From NCBI RefSeq assembly GCF_947487805.1, contig NZ_CANKXW010000006.1, positions 159,610 through 223,609 on the forward strand: a DNA stretch of 64,000 nt, written 5' to 3'. A program made the position numbers and the translations under genes. The DNA comes from an uncultured Tateyamaria sp. (GTDB taxonomy: Bacteria; Pseudomonadota; Alphaproteobacteria; Rhodobacterales; Rhodobacteraceae). Under the pieces are notes generated by a model. The model did not search any database, was not told the DNA's origin, and was given only the letters and a program-made list of their open reading frames with translations. Positions 46,062 through 54,963 of this stretch are shown here, piece after piece (the stretch's first letter is position 1; each line of letters starts with the position of its first letter).

Positions 46062-46585
46062 CAGTTCAACGCCTCGACCATCATCTCGGCGTGGCCCTCG
46101 TGCGCTTTGAAGATTTCGAGACCTTGCTCGAACAGGGCCTTGACCTCGGCATTGTCGATGTTGGGGATCATCGTATTTTCAACAAGATCATTCACCGCCT
46201 GATGATAGGCCAATTCGTTGGCGGCATAAGCGGCATCGAATTCCGCGCCGCGCAGCTTGACGAAGCCGTCGATGATTTCTTCTGCATTTGCGTTCAGGGT
46301 CTGGCTGAATGCATTGTCCTGCGCACTGGCCCCAAGTTTGTCCAACAACCCCAAAGCCGCCTCGTTCACCGCCGTATGATCGCGGATCATGGTATTGGCG
46401 AAGGCGTGGATGTCGGGATTTGTCGACAGCGCGAGGGCCAGATGCGCATACCGGATGTCGATGTTGTCGGCAGTATAGGCGATGTGCGCATATTCAAGAT
46501 CGCTCATGTCAGCAACGTCTTGTGCGGTTGCCTGTGTGCCGGTCAGGGCCACTGTCAGGGCAAGGGCGGAAATCAGTTTTCTCAT
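46061..46585 (-). CDS. Secreted DUF4142 protein
   Basis: A 174-residue protein with a signal peptide (ISALALTVALTGTQATA) and a helical DUF4142 domain (ALALSTNPDIHAFANTMIRD, HTAVNEAALGLLDKLG, LAYHQAVNDLVENTMIPNI). The fold is ferritin-like; the biochemical role is unknown. Coupled to a cupredoxin gene, which suggests metal or redox stress in the periplasm. Confidence 0.9.
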   Translation of the reverse strand: MRKLISALALTVALTGTQATAQDVADMSDLEYAHIAYTADNIDIRYAHLALALSTNPDIHAFANTMIRDHTAVNEAALGLLDKLGASAQDNAFSQTLNANAEEIIDGFVKLRGAEFDAAYAANELAYHQAVNDLVENTMIPNIDNAEVKALFEQGLEIFKAHEGHAEMMVEALN

Positions 46586-46723
46586 TTCGGGAACTCCGGG
46601 TTGTGTTTCGATGCACTATGGATAATCCCGGGCTCTGCATCGGATACATGCGTGAACGTTCCAAGTTTCGTGCAGATCGTTCAGATATATGTACAGACGC
46701 AGTTTGGGGTCTAAAGTAGGACC

Positions 46724-47680
46724 ATGCTTGATCTTCTGAGTGATATTCTTACGAACATGTCGATGCGAGGGACGTTGTACTTTCGCACGTCTTTCACAAA
46801 ACCCTGGGGCGTCGCTGTTCCCAATTATGAAAATGTCGCCCGGTTCCACTTTGCGCACCGAGGCAGTTGCCTGGTGCGCGTTGATGGCGTCTCGGACCCC
46901 ATTTCACTTGCGCAAGGCGACCTTGTCATCGTTCCACATGGCGCATCCCATGATCTTTATTGTGGACATGAACCCGAACACACGGTCATGCCGCTTGACG
47001 TCGTTCTGGCGCAGTCCGGATTTGATGGGTCCGGTGTGCTTGTCTACGGTGGCGACGAACAGCAAAGCGAAACCCAACTTATCTGCGGCCATTTTTCGTT
47101 TGAGCCCGGTTCACGGCATATCCTGATGGAGCGTCTGCCGCCGTTCATTCATCTCAAGAATTACGGCGAAAGCGCCGGGCGATGGATGGAAGCCACGCTG
47201 CGGGTCATCGGCGAAGAGGCGGGCGGGCGAAAGATGGGAGGCGATCTGATCGCCCTGAAGATGTCCGAAGCGATCCTGGCGCAGGCCATTCGCAGCTATA
47301 TCGAAAGTGATGATGCGCAGGAGTTCGCTTTGGGCGCGTTCGCGGACAAGAATTTGAGCCGCGCCATAGATGCCTTTCACAAAGCCCCTGCAGCGCGGTG
47401 GACAGTCGAGTCCCTTGCCAGTGCAGCCGGAATGTCGCGCACGGGTTTTGCAGTTCAGTTTCAAAAGCTGATGCTGATGTCGCCGATGGAATACGTGACG
47501 ACGTGGCGGATGGAGATCGCCAAAAAAGTTCTGCGACAGGCGGGGACGTCCTTGACGGATGCCGCGGAAAGCGCGGGCTACGCCTCGGATTCCGCCTTCA
47601 CCCGCGCGTTCAAAAAGGAAACAGGGCTGACTCCCGCAGAATTTCGAAAGACGAATTACGCTGCTCATTCGAAGTCCTGA
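46724..47680 (+). CDS. AraC-family regulator with cupin sensor
   Basis: A 318-residue regulator. A cupin-type N-terminal domain (FHFAHRGSCLVRVDGVSDPI, VIVPHGASHDLYC) precedes two C-terminal helix-turn-helix motifs, VESLASAAGMSRTGFAVQFQ and LTDAAESAGYASDSAFTRAF with the signature FKKETGLTPAEFR. Divergent from the DUF4142-cupredoxin pair, which it may control. The gene is less GC-rich than its surroundings. Confidence 0.92.
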   Translation: MLDLLSDILTNMSMRGTLYFRTSFTKPWGVAVPNYENVARFHFAHRGSCLVRVDGVSDPISLAQGDLVIVPHGASHDLYCGHEPEHTVMPLDVVLAQSGFDGSGVLVYGGDEQQSETQLICGHFSFEPGSRHILMERLPPFIHLKNYGESAGRWMEATLRVIGEEAGGRKMGGDLIALKMSEAILAQAIRSYIESDDAQEFALGAFADKNLSRAIDAFHKAPAARWTVESLASAAGMSRTGFAVQFQKLMLMSPMEYVTTWRMEIAKKVLRQAGTSLTDAAESAGYASDSAFTRAFKKETGLTPAEFRKTNYAAHSKS

Positions 47681-47788
47681 ACGATCTGCACGTTTTTTCG
47701 GGTTCTTGAGCATGTATCGGTCGCAATGCTCGAGATAGCCTTCCTCTATCGACGCTGAAAACCAGCGCAAATCAGAGGAAGGAAAACC

Positions 47789-48157
47789 ATGCCCCCACGT
47801 TTCATTACCAAGACCATCCACGCATATCTTGACTATCCTGTTGCCCTTGGCCTGATCGCCATGCCTTTCCTTTTCGGATTGGGCACCAGCGGGCCCCTGG
47901 CCTTCTGGCTGTCAGTTGTGACCGGGGTTGCGGCCTTTGTGCTGACCGTCCTGACAGATCATCATTTGGGCGTCGTTCGCGTTCTTCCCTACAGCCTGCA
48001 CCTTGTCGTTGACGGTCTTGTCGGAGTTGCCTTTGTCGCCGTGCCCATTGTTCTGGGCTTTTCCGGCTTGGATTTCTGGTACTACGTTGTGCTTGGCCTG
48101 ACGGTTCTGGCGGTCGTCGGCCTACACCAGCCCGAACATCAGGCGGCCGCAACCTAG
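47789..48157 (+). CDS. SPW-repeat-like integral membrane protein
   Basis: A 122-residue protein with four predicted membrane helices in two similar halves (YPVALGLIAMPFLFGLGTSG and LHLVVDGLVGVAFVAVPIVL). The pattern fits small SPW-repeat or VIT-like membrane proteins of unknown role. AGGAAGG lies upstream. A stand-alone gene. Confidence 0.8.
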   Translation: MPPRFITKTIHAYLDYPVALGLIAMPFLFGLGTSGPLAFWLSVVTGVAAFVLTVLTDHHLGVVRVLPYSLHLVVDGLVGVAFVAVPIVLGFSGLDFWYYVVLGLTVLAVVGLHQPEHQAAAT

Positions 48158-48251
48158 GACGTTCCCTCGGGCCCAAAGGGGCCGCGTGAAGCGCATGGCG
48201 GCCGTCCACAGGCGGCGCTCGAGAACAGGGTCGGGGGTCGGTGTGCCTGCG

Positions 48252-49523
48252 CTAGCGCGGCAATAGCAGCGTTTCGAGGGCGGCACCCATGACCTTGGCG
48301 CTGTCCAGCATATCGGTGATACCGATCCATTCATCGGGTTTGTGCGCCAGTTCCAGCTCGCCCGGGCCGTAGGCGATGCAGTTGCGCAGCTTGCCGATGC
48401 GGTCGATGTGTTTCTGATCGTAGGATCCGGGAGACGCGACATAGGTGGGCGCCACGCCCAGCACGGCCTCGATCGCGGCGTGCACGGTTTCGACCACGGG
48501 GGCGGTTTTGTCGGTCATGGACGGCAGGACCACGTTCAACTCGCGCATCTCGTAGTCGAACCGGTCGCGCGAGGATTTGAGCCCTTCGAGCAGGTCGACG
48601 ACCTCGGCGCGGACCTGGTCCACGTTTTCCTCGACCAGAAAGCGGCGGTCGATCACGATGCGGCAGCTGTCGGGCACGCAATGGGCGGGCAGGCCGTTGT
48701 AATCCTCGGCCTGTTCCGGCTGGCCGCCGTGGATGGAGTTGATGTTCATCGTGGAGTGCCGTGCGCCTTCGGGGACCACGGGCATCTCGGTGTGGCGGGC
48801 GGCCATGGCCGGGAACAGATCGCGTTCGAACGTGTCCAGCACGGCCCCCATGTGGCGCACGGCGCAGTCGCCCAGGAAAGGCATGGAGCCGTGGGCGATC
48901 TCGCCCTTGGTCTCGATCTCGGCCCACCAGCCGCCGCGATGGCCAAGGCAGATCCGGTCCTTGTTCAGCGGTTCGGGGATGATGACGTGCTGCACGCGTT
49001 TGGGGTCGAAATATCCCTGTTCCGCCAGATAGGCCACGCCGCCATAGCCGCCCGATTCCTCGTCCGCCGTGGCGCTGATTTCAACGGCACCGGAGAAGGC
49101 GGGATGTTCGGCGGCGAAGGCTTCGGCGGCGATGATGGAGGCGGCGAGGCCCCCTTTCATGTCGCAGGCGCCACGGCCATAGATCTTGTCGCCGTCGATC
49201 TCGGCGCCGAACGGGTCGCGGGTCCAGCCCTGGCCGACCTCGACCACGTCGTGGTGACTGTTGAAATGCACGCAGTCGCCCGGTGTTTTGCCGTCGCGCC
49301 GGGCCACCACGTTCCAGCGCGGATAGGTGTCGCTGTCGCCCGGCGTGCCGTGGGCGCGGATCATCTGCACCTCGAAGCCGTGTTTGCCCAGCCGGTCGCC
49401 CACGAGCGCGCAGATGTCGTGATAGTACCGCCCCGGCGGGTTCAGGGTGGGGATGCGGATCAGCGCCTGGGTCAGCGCGATCAGGTCGTCACGGGCGGTG
49501 TCGATGCGTGTTGCGAGGCTCAT
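48252..49523 (-). CDS. M20-family metallopeptidase (ArgE/DapE-like)
   Basis: A 423-residue two-zinc deacylase. HFNSHHDVVEVGQGW and DKIYGRGACDMKGGLAASI carry zinc ligands, TADEESGGYGG the catalytic Glu pair, and HSTMNINSIHGGQPEQ belongs to the dimerisation domain. It resembles acetylornithine deacetylase/succinyl-diaminopimelate desuccinylase; the substrate is uncertain. Start chosen at MSLATRIDT (49523). Confidence 0.92.
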   Translation of the reverse strand: MSLATRIDTARDDLIALTQALIRIPTLNPPGRYYHDICALVGDRLGKHGFEVQMIRAHGTPGDSDTYPRWNVVARRDGKTPGDCVHFNSHHDVVEVGQGWTRDPFGAEIDGDKIYGRGACDMKGGLAASIIAAEAFAAEHPAFSGAVEISATADEESGGYGGVAYLAEQGYFDPKRVQHVIIPEPLNKDRICLGHRGGWWAEIETKGEIAHGSMPFLGDCAVRHMGAVLDTFERDLFPAMAARHTEMPVVPEGARHSTMNINSIHGGQPEQAEDYNGLPAHCVPDSCRIVIDRRFLVEENVDQVRAEVVDLLEGLKSSRDRFDYEMRELNVVLPSMTDKTAPVVETVHAAIEAVLGVAPTYVASPGSYDQKHIDRIGKLRNCIAYGPGELELAHKPDEWIGITDMLDSAKVMGAALETLLLPR

Positions 49524-49585
49524 GCCGCAACTGTCGGGCGTGGTGCTGCGAATGGCAAGGGCGCGCGTGCGGCGGATCGGCCCTC

Positions 49586-49613
49586 CGGGGGGCATATTTG
49601 CCGGAACAATGAA
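49586..49613 (-). repeat. TTCATTGTTC 3' motif, copy 3
   Basis: On the minus strand TTCATTGTTCCGGCAAATAT, followed by GCCCCCCGGAGGG, stands directly after the metallo-hydrolase gene. Same family as the copies at 27298 and 30527. Confidence 0.5.
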
Positions 49614-49616
49614 GAC

Positions 49617-50492
49617 CTAGAGCTTGCCCAATGGCACCTTGAGCGCCATGTCGCCCGCGTCGTCGCGGGGGATTTCGCCGGCGCGCATGTTGACCTGGAG
49701 CGCAGGGATGATGAGGGATGGCATGGCAAGCTGTGCGTCGCGTTCGGTGCGGAACTTGATGAAATCCTCGCGGGTCTTGCCCGCGCCCACGTGGATGTTG
49801 GCGGCGCGTTGTTCGGCGACGGTGGTTTCCCAGGCGATGGCGCGCCCGCCGGGGCCATAGTCGTGGCAGATGAAGAGGCGCATGTCATCGGGCAGTGACA
49901 GCACGCGCATGATGCTGTCATAGAGTTCGCCCGCATCTCCGCCGGGGAAATCGGCGCGTGCCGAGCCGCCATCGGGCATGAAGAGCGTGTCACCCACAAA
50001 GGCCGCGTCGCCCATCACGTGCACCATGCAGGCGGGCGTGTGGCCCGGCGTGTGCATGGCAAAGCAGGTCATCGCGCCCACCTCATAACTGTCGCCTTCG
50101 GTAAAGAGTGCGTCGAACTGGCTGCCGTCGCGCTGGAATTCGGTGCCTTCGTTGAAGACCTTGCCGAATGTGTCCTGCACCTCGGTGATCTTGGCGCCGA
50201 TGCCGATCCTGCCCCCCAGCGCCTGCTGGATATAGGGCGCGCCGGAGAGGTGGTCGGCGTGCACATGGGTTTCGATAATCCAGTCGAGCCGCAAGTCATT
50301 GGCGCGAATATGGGCGATCATCTGGTCCGCCCCGTCGAAATTCAGCGCGCCCGCGGCATAGTCGATGTCCATCACCGCATCGATCACCGCGCAGCCCGAA
50401 CCGTCGGGTTCCTGCACCACGTAGGAGATCGTGTTGGAGCGTTTGTCGAAGAACGGGGTGACGATGGGGTGCTGTGTCATATCGGGTGTCAT
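49617..50492 (-). CDS. Metallo-beta-lactamase-fold hydrolase, persulfide dioxygenase-like
   Basis: A 291-residue metal hydrolase. THVHADHLSGAPYIQQ, HTPGHTPACMVHV, GDTLFMPDGGSARADFPGG and CHDYGPGGR mark the ETHE1/Blh subgroup that handles glutathione persulfide or related sulfur species. The coupled rhodanese gene downstream... in transcription order it precedes that gene and overlaps it (ATGA), which supports sulfide or persulfide metabolism. Confidence 0.9.
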   Translation of the reverse strand: MTPDMTQHPIVTPFFDKRSNTISYVVQEPDGSGCAVIDAVMDIDYAAGALNFDGADQMIAHIRANDLRLDWIIETHVHADHLSGAPYIQQALGGRIGIGAKITEVQDTFGKVFNEGTEFQRDGSQFDALFTEGDSYEVGAMTCFAMHTPGHTPACMVHVMGDAAFVGDTLFMPDGGSARADFPGGDAGELYDSIMRVLSLPDDMRLFICHDYGPGGRAIAWETTVAEQRAANIHVGAGKTREDFIKFRTERDAQLAMPSLIIPALQVNMRAGEIPRDDAGDMALKVPLGKL

Positions 50493-50887
50493 GTGTCGGT
50501 CTCCTTTTCTACGGGTCCGCCCTGATCCGCCCAGGTCGAAAACCCTTCGCGCAGGTGGGCGGCGTCAAAGCCCATGTCTTGCAGGGTTGCGACTGTCAGG
50601 GCCGAGCGCCAGCCGGACGCGCAGTGAAAGAGGTAGGTTTTGCCCGGCTGTCCGAACACCTCCTTGAAATAGGGGCTGTCGGGATCGACCCAGAATTCGA
50701 TCATGCCACGCGGCGCGTGAACGGATCCGGGGATGTAGCCGCTGCGCTGGCGTTCGCGGATGTCGCGGATGTCCACGATCACCACATCCGGGTCGTCCAC
50801 CATGGCAATGGCATCGGCGGTTTCGACCTCTGCGATGCGGGCGCGGGCCTCGGCGACCATCTGGGCGGCGGTGGTGGTAAGGGCCAT
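50489..50887 (-). CDS. Rhodanese-domain protein
   Basis: A 132-residue single rhodanese domain. VVIVDIRDIRERQRSGYIPG is the conserved front and FHCASGWRSALTVATL holds the active-site Cys that carries persulfide sulfur. Minus-strand order is rhodanese then the metallo-hydrolase (4-base overlap): together a sulfur transferase and persulfide dioxygenase pair. Start chosen at MALTTTAAQ (50887). Confidence 0.92.
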   Translation of the reverse strand: MALTTTAAQMVAEARARIAEVETADAIAMVDDPDVVIVDIRDIRERQRSGYIPGSVHAPRGMIEFWVDPDSPYFKEVFGQPGKTYLFHCASGWRSALTVATLQDMGFDAAHLREGFSTWADQGGPVEKETDT

Positions 50888-50965
50888 GGGTGGTGTCCTT
50901 GGGCGGTGTTTCCCTGTGACTGTGCCAGCGCGGGGCCTGTCGGGCAAGCGCCATGACATGTCCGA

Positions 50966-51856
50966 TCAGCGGTTGCGCCGGGCAAAGACCTGCCGTGCCA
51001 GTTGCCCAAAGATCTGCGCCTTCTGGCCATAGCGGGCCTCGGGCGCATAGACGAGGGAAATGGGCGCCTCCGGCTGCCAGAGTGCACCGGGCAGGACCTC
51101 GATCAGGCGGCCTTCGGTCAGTTCCGCCTCGATCGCGAGCCGGGATTTGACGGCAAAGCCGAGACCGCTGACCGCGGCTTCGGTCAGCATGTCGGAGTTG
51201 GAGACGAGCACGCGGGAAGCAACGGTGGCTTCGTGTTTGCGGCTGCCCTGTTCAGCAAAGGCGATGCGGGTTTGCCATGGCAGGCAGACCCATGGCTGCA
51301 CCAGAACGTCCGCGATGGTCCTAGGGTGGCCTGCGCGGTTGAGCAGCTCCGGTGCGGCGCAGATCACACGATCATTGTCGCAGAGTTTGGCGGCGACCAG
51401 GGCACTGTCGATCAGCTTGCCCACGCGGATCGCGCAATCCTGCCCTTCGGCGGCCAGCGATACGAAGCGGTCGACGGCCAGGAAATCCAGCGTCAGCCCG
51501 GGATGGGCGGCCTGAAAGGCGGGCAGGGCCGGCATCACGAAGCGCGACAGGATCCAGGGCGACATGGTCACGCGCAGGGTGCCCGTTAACTGTGCCGTGC
51601 CGCTGCCCGCGTCGCGTTCCGCGAGGGCCAGATCGGACAGGATCACCTGCACCCGTTCAAAAAACACCTGACCTTCGCCCGTCAGGCGCATGGCGCGGTT
51701 GCTGCGGTGAAACAGCGTCAGGTTGAGCGCGGTTTCCAGTTTCTTGACCCGGTGCGTGGCGGTTGCAGGCGACACGCCCCCACGGCGCGCGCCGGCCGTG
51801 ACACCGCCGGTTTCGGCAATGGCGACAAAGGTCTTCAAGTCATCGATGCTGTACAT
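50966..51856 (-). CDS. LysR-family regulator
   Basis: A 296-residue regulator. The N-terminal helix-turn-helix (LKTFVAIAETGGVTAGARRG, SPATATHRVKKLETALN) is followed by a substrate-binding domain (TGTLRVTMSPWILSRFVMPA). It is divergent from a plus-strand operon starting at 51964, its probable target; the 107-base gap between them is AT-rich and contains T-N11-A-like sites. Confidence 0.92.
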   Translation of the reverse strand: MYSIDDLKTFVAIAETGGVTAGARRGGVSPATATHRVKKLETALNLTLFHRSNRAMRLTGEGQVFFERVQVILSDLALAERDAGSGTAQLTGTLRVTMSPWILSRFVMPALPAFQAAHPGLTLDFLAVDRFVSLAAEGQDCAIRVGKLIDSALVAAKLCDNDRVICAAPELLNRAGHPRTIADVLVQPWVCLPWQTRIAFAEQGSRKHEATVASRVLVSNSDMLTEAAVSGLGFAVKSRLAIEAELTEGRLIEVLPGALWQPEAPISLVYAPEARYGQKAQIFGQLARQVFARRNR

Positions 51857-51963
51857 GCGCCCATCAAACGTTTGAAATTTTCGAATGATACATTTGCAAT
51901 TGAGCAGATATACCTGAATTTTTCAATCGATTACCTCTATCCGCGTCAAGTGGAGGAGACATC

Positions 51964-53043
51964 ATGACACGCACATTGCTTGCCATCACGACAGCGCTGA
52001 CGCTGTCTGGCGCGGCCCTGGCGCAAAGCCCCGAGGTCTATCTGGAGTTCCCAAAGGAGATGCCGCCCGGCAACCTAGCCATTGGCCCGGACGGGCGCAT
52101 GTTCATGTCGGTGCATGAATTCTACGGCCCCGAATTGCGCGTGGTCGAGGTGATGCAGGACGGGTCCACCAAACCCTATCCGACCGAGGATTGGGCGCGC
52201 GCGCCCAGCGAGGATGGCGACGGGCTGCGTGGTGTGCTGGGCCTGCGTGCGGATCGCGAGGGCATCCTGTGGATGCTGGACGGGCAGGGCGAAGGGCAAA
52301 CCGGGCGCGTCGTCGGCTGGGACACAAAAGCCGAAAAACTGCACGCGATTTATTATGTGGGCCAGCCCGCAGCACGGGCCACGTCATTCCTGAACGATCT
52401 GGCGGTCGATCGGGAACATGGCGCGATCTACATCTCTGACACCGGTGACGGGGCCAATTCGGCGATCATCGTGATCGACATGGACACGGGCCGCGCCCGC
52501 CGGGTGTTGGAGGGCAGCGCCTTTACCGTGCCCGAGGACACGCCCATGATCATCGACGGCAAGGAAGTGCTGTTGGGCGGCAATCCGGCCAAGATCGGGA
52601 TCAACCCGATCACCATCGATCCGACCAACACGTGGGTCTATTTTGCGCCGATGACGGCCACATCCATGTACCGCGTGCGCACCGCGGACCTGCTGGACGA
52701 ACGCCTTGATGATGCAGCGCTTGCCGGAAAGGTCGAACGCTATGGCGACAAGGTGATTTCGGACGGGTCCACAGTGGATACGGGCGGCAATGTGTACATC
52801 ACCGCCATGACCGACAACGCCATCGGCGTGACCAAGCCGGACGGCACATATGAAGTGCTGTTCCAGTCGGACGAAGATCTGCCGTGGCCCGATGGGTTTT
52901 CGATGGGTGCGGATGGCTATGTCTATGCCACGATCAACGAGCTTCACCGCTCGCCGGTCCTGAATGGTGGCGAGGATGCGTCGCTGGGCACCTACCGGAT
53001 TGTGCGGTTCCCTGCGCTCGCCCCTGCGATCAGCGGACGGTAG
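51964..53043 (+). CDS. Secreted Yellow/major-royal-jelly-like beta-propeller protein
   Basis: A 359-residue periplasmic protein. A signal peptide (LLAITTALTLSGAALA, cut at about residue 20) precedes a propeller with NLAIGPDGRMFMSVHEFYGP, LGLRADREGILWMLDGQGEG and FLNDLAVDREHGAIYISDTG, the major-royal-jelly/Yellow pattern related to SMP-30 lactonases. Possibly a lactonase or sugar-binding protein. First gene of an operon with two small enzymes. Confidence 0.88.
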   Translation: MTRTLLAITTALTLSGAALAQSPEVYLEFPKEMPPGNLAIGPDGRMFMSVHEFYGPELRVVEVMQDGSTKPYPTEDWARAPSEDGDGLRGVLGLRADREGILWMLDGQGEGQTGRVVGWDTKAEKLHAIYYVGQPAARATSFLNDLAVDREHGAIYISDTGDGANSAIIVIDMDTGRARRVLEGSAFTVPEDTPMIIDGKEVLLGGNPAKIGINPITIDPTNTWVYFAPMTATSMYRVRTADLLDERLDDAALAGKVERYGDKVISDGSTVDTGGNVYITAMTDNAIGVTKPDGTYEVLFQSDEDLPWPDGFSMGADGYVYATINELHRSPVLNGGEDASLGTYRIVRFPALAPAISGR

Positions 53044-53048
53044 GCGCC

Positions 53049-53363
53049 ATGTTGTACCGTCTGGATTTCACCGTCGAATATGACAGCACGATGCAGCAGC
53101 AGGGCCTGTTGGGCATCTGGGCAGAAGAGGCCGAAGCCGCGCTTGGTGCCAAGTCGGCAGGCGTGGTGCGCGATCTGTGGAAAGTGGTGGGCGAGCGCAA
53201 GGTTCTCGCCATCATCGAGGTCGAAACCCCCGATGACTTGGACCGGATCCTGTTTGATCTGCCGATCATGCAGAAGATGGGCCACCACGTGCAGGTCGAG
53301 GTCAAATCGCTGCGCCGCTACGAAGACTTCGCAAATGACGTTTCGGAACGGCTGGGAAGGTAG
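53049..53363 (+). CDS. Muconolactone-isomerase-like protein
   Basis: A 104-residue ferredoxin-like protein (LYRLDFTVEYDSTMQQQGLL, GERKVLAIIEVETPDDLDRI, LPIMQKMGHHVQVEVKSL). The last part is the muconolactone delta-isomerase signature, although classical catabolic partners are absent here. Five bases after the Yellow-like gene. Confidence 0.85.
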   Translation: MLYRLDFTVEYDSTMQQQGLLGIWAEEAEAALGAKSAGVVRDLWKVVGERKVLAIIEVETPDDLDRILFDLPIMQKMGHHVQVEVKSLRRYEDFANDVSERLGR

Positions 53364-53372
53364 GAGCAGATA

Positions 53373-53768
53373 ATGGCAAAGATGGTGCATTCCTGCATCC
53401 GGGTTCTGGACGATGCACGGTCCATCGACTGGTACAAGGCGGCGTTCGATTTGGACGTCGCCGACCAGTTGGACTTTGACGGCTTCCGGCTGACCTATCT
53501 GTCGAACGCCCGAACGGGGTTCGAGCTGGAACTGACGCGGAACAAGGACCGCACGGCGCCCTACGATCTGGGCGACGGCTATGGGCACCTCGCGGTGGTC
53601 GTCGAGAGCGCCGATGCGCAGCACGCTGACATGTCGGCCAAGGGCATGGAAGTCGGCAACCTCGTCGATTTTGCCCCCGGCGGTGATCTCGTGGCGCGGT
53701 TCTTTTTTGCCACCGATCCGGATGGCTACAAAATCGAAGTCATCCAGAAAGGCGGGCGTTTCAACTGA
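53373..53768 (+). CDS. VOC-family protein (glyoxalase I-like)
   Basis: A 131-residue vicinal-oxygen-chelate protein. MVHSCIRVLDDARSIDWYKA and FELELTRNKDRTAPYDLGDG, GYGHLAVVVES and DPDGYKIEVIQKGGRF are the lactoylglutathione lyase motifs with metal ligands His5, Glu and His. Third gene of the LysR-linked operon; it may detoxify methylglyoxal or act on a ring-cleavage product. Confidence 0.9.
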   Translation: MAKMVHSCIRVLDDARSIDWYKAAFDLDVADQLDFDGFRLTYLSNARTGFELELTRNKDRTAPYDLGDGYGHLAVVVESADAQHADMSAKGMEVGNLVDFAPGGDLVARFFFATDPDGYKIEVIQKGGRFN

Positions 53769-53780
53769 TCAGGGACCGGC

Positions 53781-54518
53781 TCAGATCAGCGGGCGGCGCG
53801 GCAGATCCGACGAGTCGACGCGCGCCAGCTTGGCCAGCCGGTTCATGTCGTGGATGGTCAGCTGTTCATCGGTCCATGTGGCGATCTGATCCTCGCGCAG
53901 GCGGGCCAGCGTCTTGTTCGTATGCACGAGCGACAGACCGAGCGCATCGGCCAGGTCCTGCTGGCGGTAGGGCAAGCGGACATGCCCCTCCTTGACCATG
54001 TTGACCGACGCAAGGCGCGAATAGAAGCGGTGCAGTGCCCAGGACACCTTGGCCCGCGCATCCAGCTGGCCGACAACCGCCAGAGCCTCGCCAAGAAACA
54101 CTTCTTCCAACGCGGCGATGCGGGTCAGGTCATAGGCGCGAGACGGATGGCTGGTGAACAAGGACCACAGATCCGACCGGTTGAAGGTACACAGCCGCAT
54201 CGATGTCGATGCTTCGACGGAATGTTCCATCTCGGACATGACGCCAGCCTGAAGGCCGATGAAATCGCCCGGCAGGACAAACCCCACAACCTGCCGCCGC
54301 CCGTCTTCGAGTGTCTTGTATCGCAGCCCCATGCCCTTGAGGCATGTAAACAAGTGCGTCGAGGATTGCCCCTGTGCCATGATCTCGGTGCCGGGCTGGG
54401 CTTCCAGCTCTCCGGTCTTGAACCTTTCCATAAAGGCAACTTCGGACCCTGTCATGTCGAGAAAGGCGTCCATTTTGCGAAGCGGGCAGTTGGTACAATT
54501 CGTGGACATTTTTTCCAT
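53781..54518 (-). CDS. Crp/Fnr-family regulator
   Basis: A 245-residue regulator. A short N-terminal pair of cysteines (NCTNCPLRK) precedes a cyclic-nucleotide-binding-like beta roll (GTEIMAQGQSSTHLFTCLKG, VVGFVLPGDFIGLQAGVMSE). The C-terminal helix-turn-helix is LPYRQQDLADALGLSLVHTNKTLARL. Only two of the usual iron-sulfur cysteines are seen, so oxygen sensing as in FnrL is unlikely. MSTNC at 54509 is an alternative start. Confidence 0.9.
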   Translation of the reverse strand: MEKMSTNCTNCPLRKMDAFLDMTGSEVAFMERFKTGELEAQPGTEIMAQGQSSTHLFTCLKGMGLRYKTLEDGRRQVVGFVLPGDFIGLQAGVMSEMEHSVEASTSMRLCTFNRSDLWSLFTSHPSRAYDLTRIAALEEVFLGEALAVVGQLDARAKVSWALHRFYSRLASVNMVKEGHVRLPYRQQDLADALGLSLVHTNKTLARLREDQIATWTDEQLTIHDMNRLAKLARVDSSDLPRRPLI

Positions 54519-54591
54519 TCGCTATGTCATAGATTAATTCGCGCCGTTCGGGAATGTGCGATTATGGGATGATGTTGGCCCGTTTCATCAC

Positions 54592-54963
54592 ATGAACCCC
54601 CGTGACCTGTCCCATGGAAGGGCATTGATCGCTGGATCGAACTCGGTCGAAGTGATGGATGTCGCCGAACATCTGGTCGCCCATGGCTGGCCCGAACCGG
54701 TAGTGGTCAAGACGCCGCACATCGCGGTCGAACGCCTGAGGTCGCGAACGAATCCGTTCACGCTGGCGGTGCTGCTGATCAACCAGTCTGATCCCGAAAC
54801 CTCGGCGGCGATCGACATGTGCGAACATATCGGGTGCCCGGTCATCGTGATTAACGGTGACGGGAGCAAGAAACGGGCAGGGCAGGTCGTAAGCCTGTCC
54901 CGCCCGTTTATTGATACAGACCTTGATCAGGCGCTGCGGACGCTTGGACTTCTGACCCGTTAG
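54592..54963 (+). CDS. Receiver-like protein without clear phosphorylation site
   Basis: A 123-residue alpha/beta protein with the outline of a response-regulator receiver (RALIAGSNSVEVMDVAEHLV, AVLLINQSDPETSAAIDMCE, GCPVIVINGDGSKKRAGQVV, LSRPFIDTDLDQALRTLGL). The typical acidic pair and phospho-Asp are not obvious. Start chosen at MNPRDLSHG (54592); a longer form from 54556 is possible. Similar pseudo-receivers occur next to Crp-type genes in Rhodobacterales. Confidence 0.7.
   Translation: MNPRDLSHGRALIAGSNSVEVMDVAEHLVAHGWPEPVVVKTPHIAVERLRSRTNPFTLAVLLINQSDPETSAAIDMCEHIGCPVIVINGDGSKKRAGQVVSLSRPFIDTDLDQALRTLGLLTR

Noticed and set aside
46013..46714. Plus-strand frame opposite the DUF4142 gene
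   Set aside because: It overlaps a secreted DUF4142 protein with signal peptide; the plus frame has no recognisable features.
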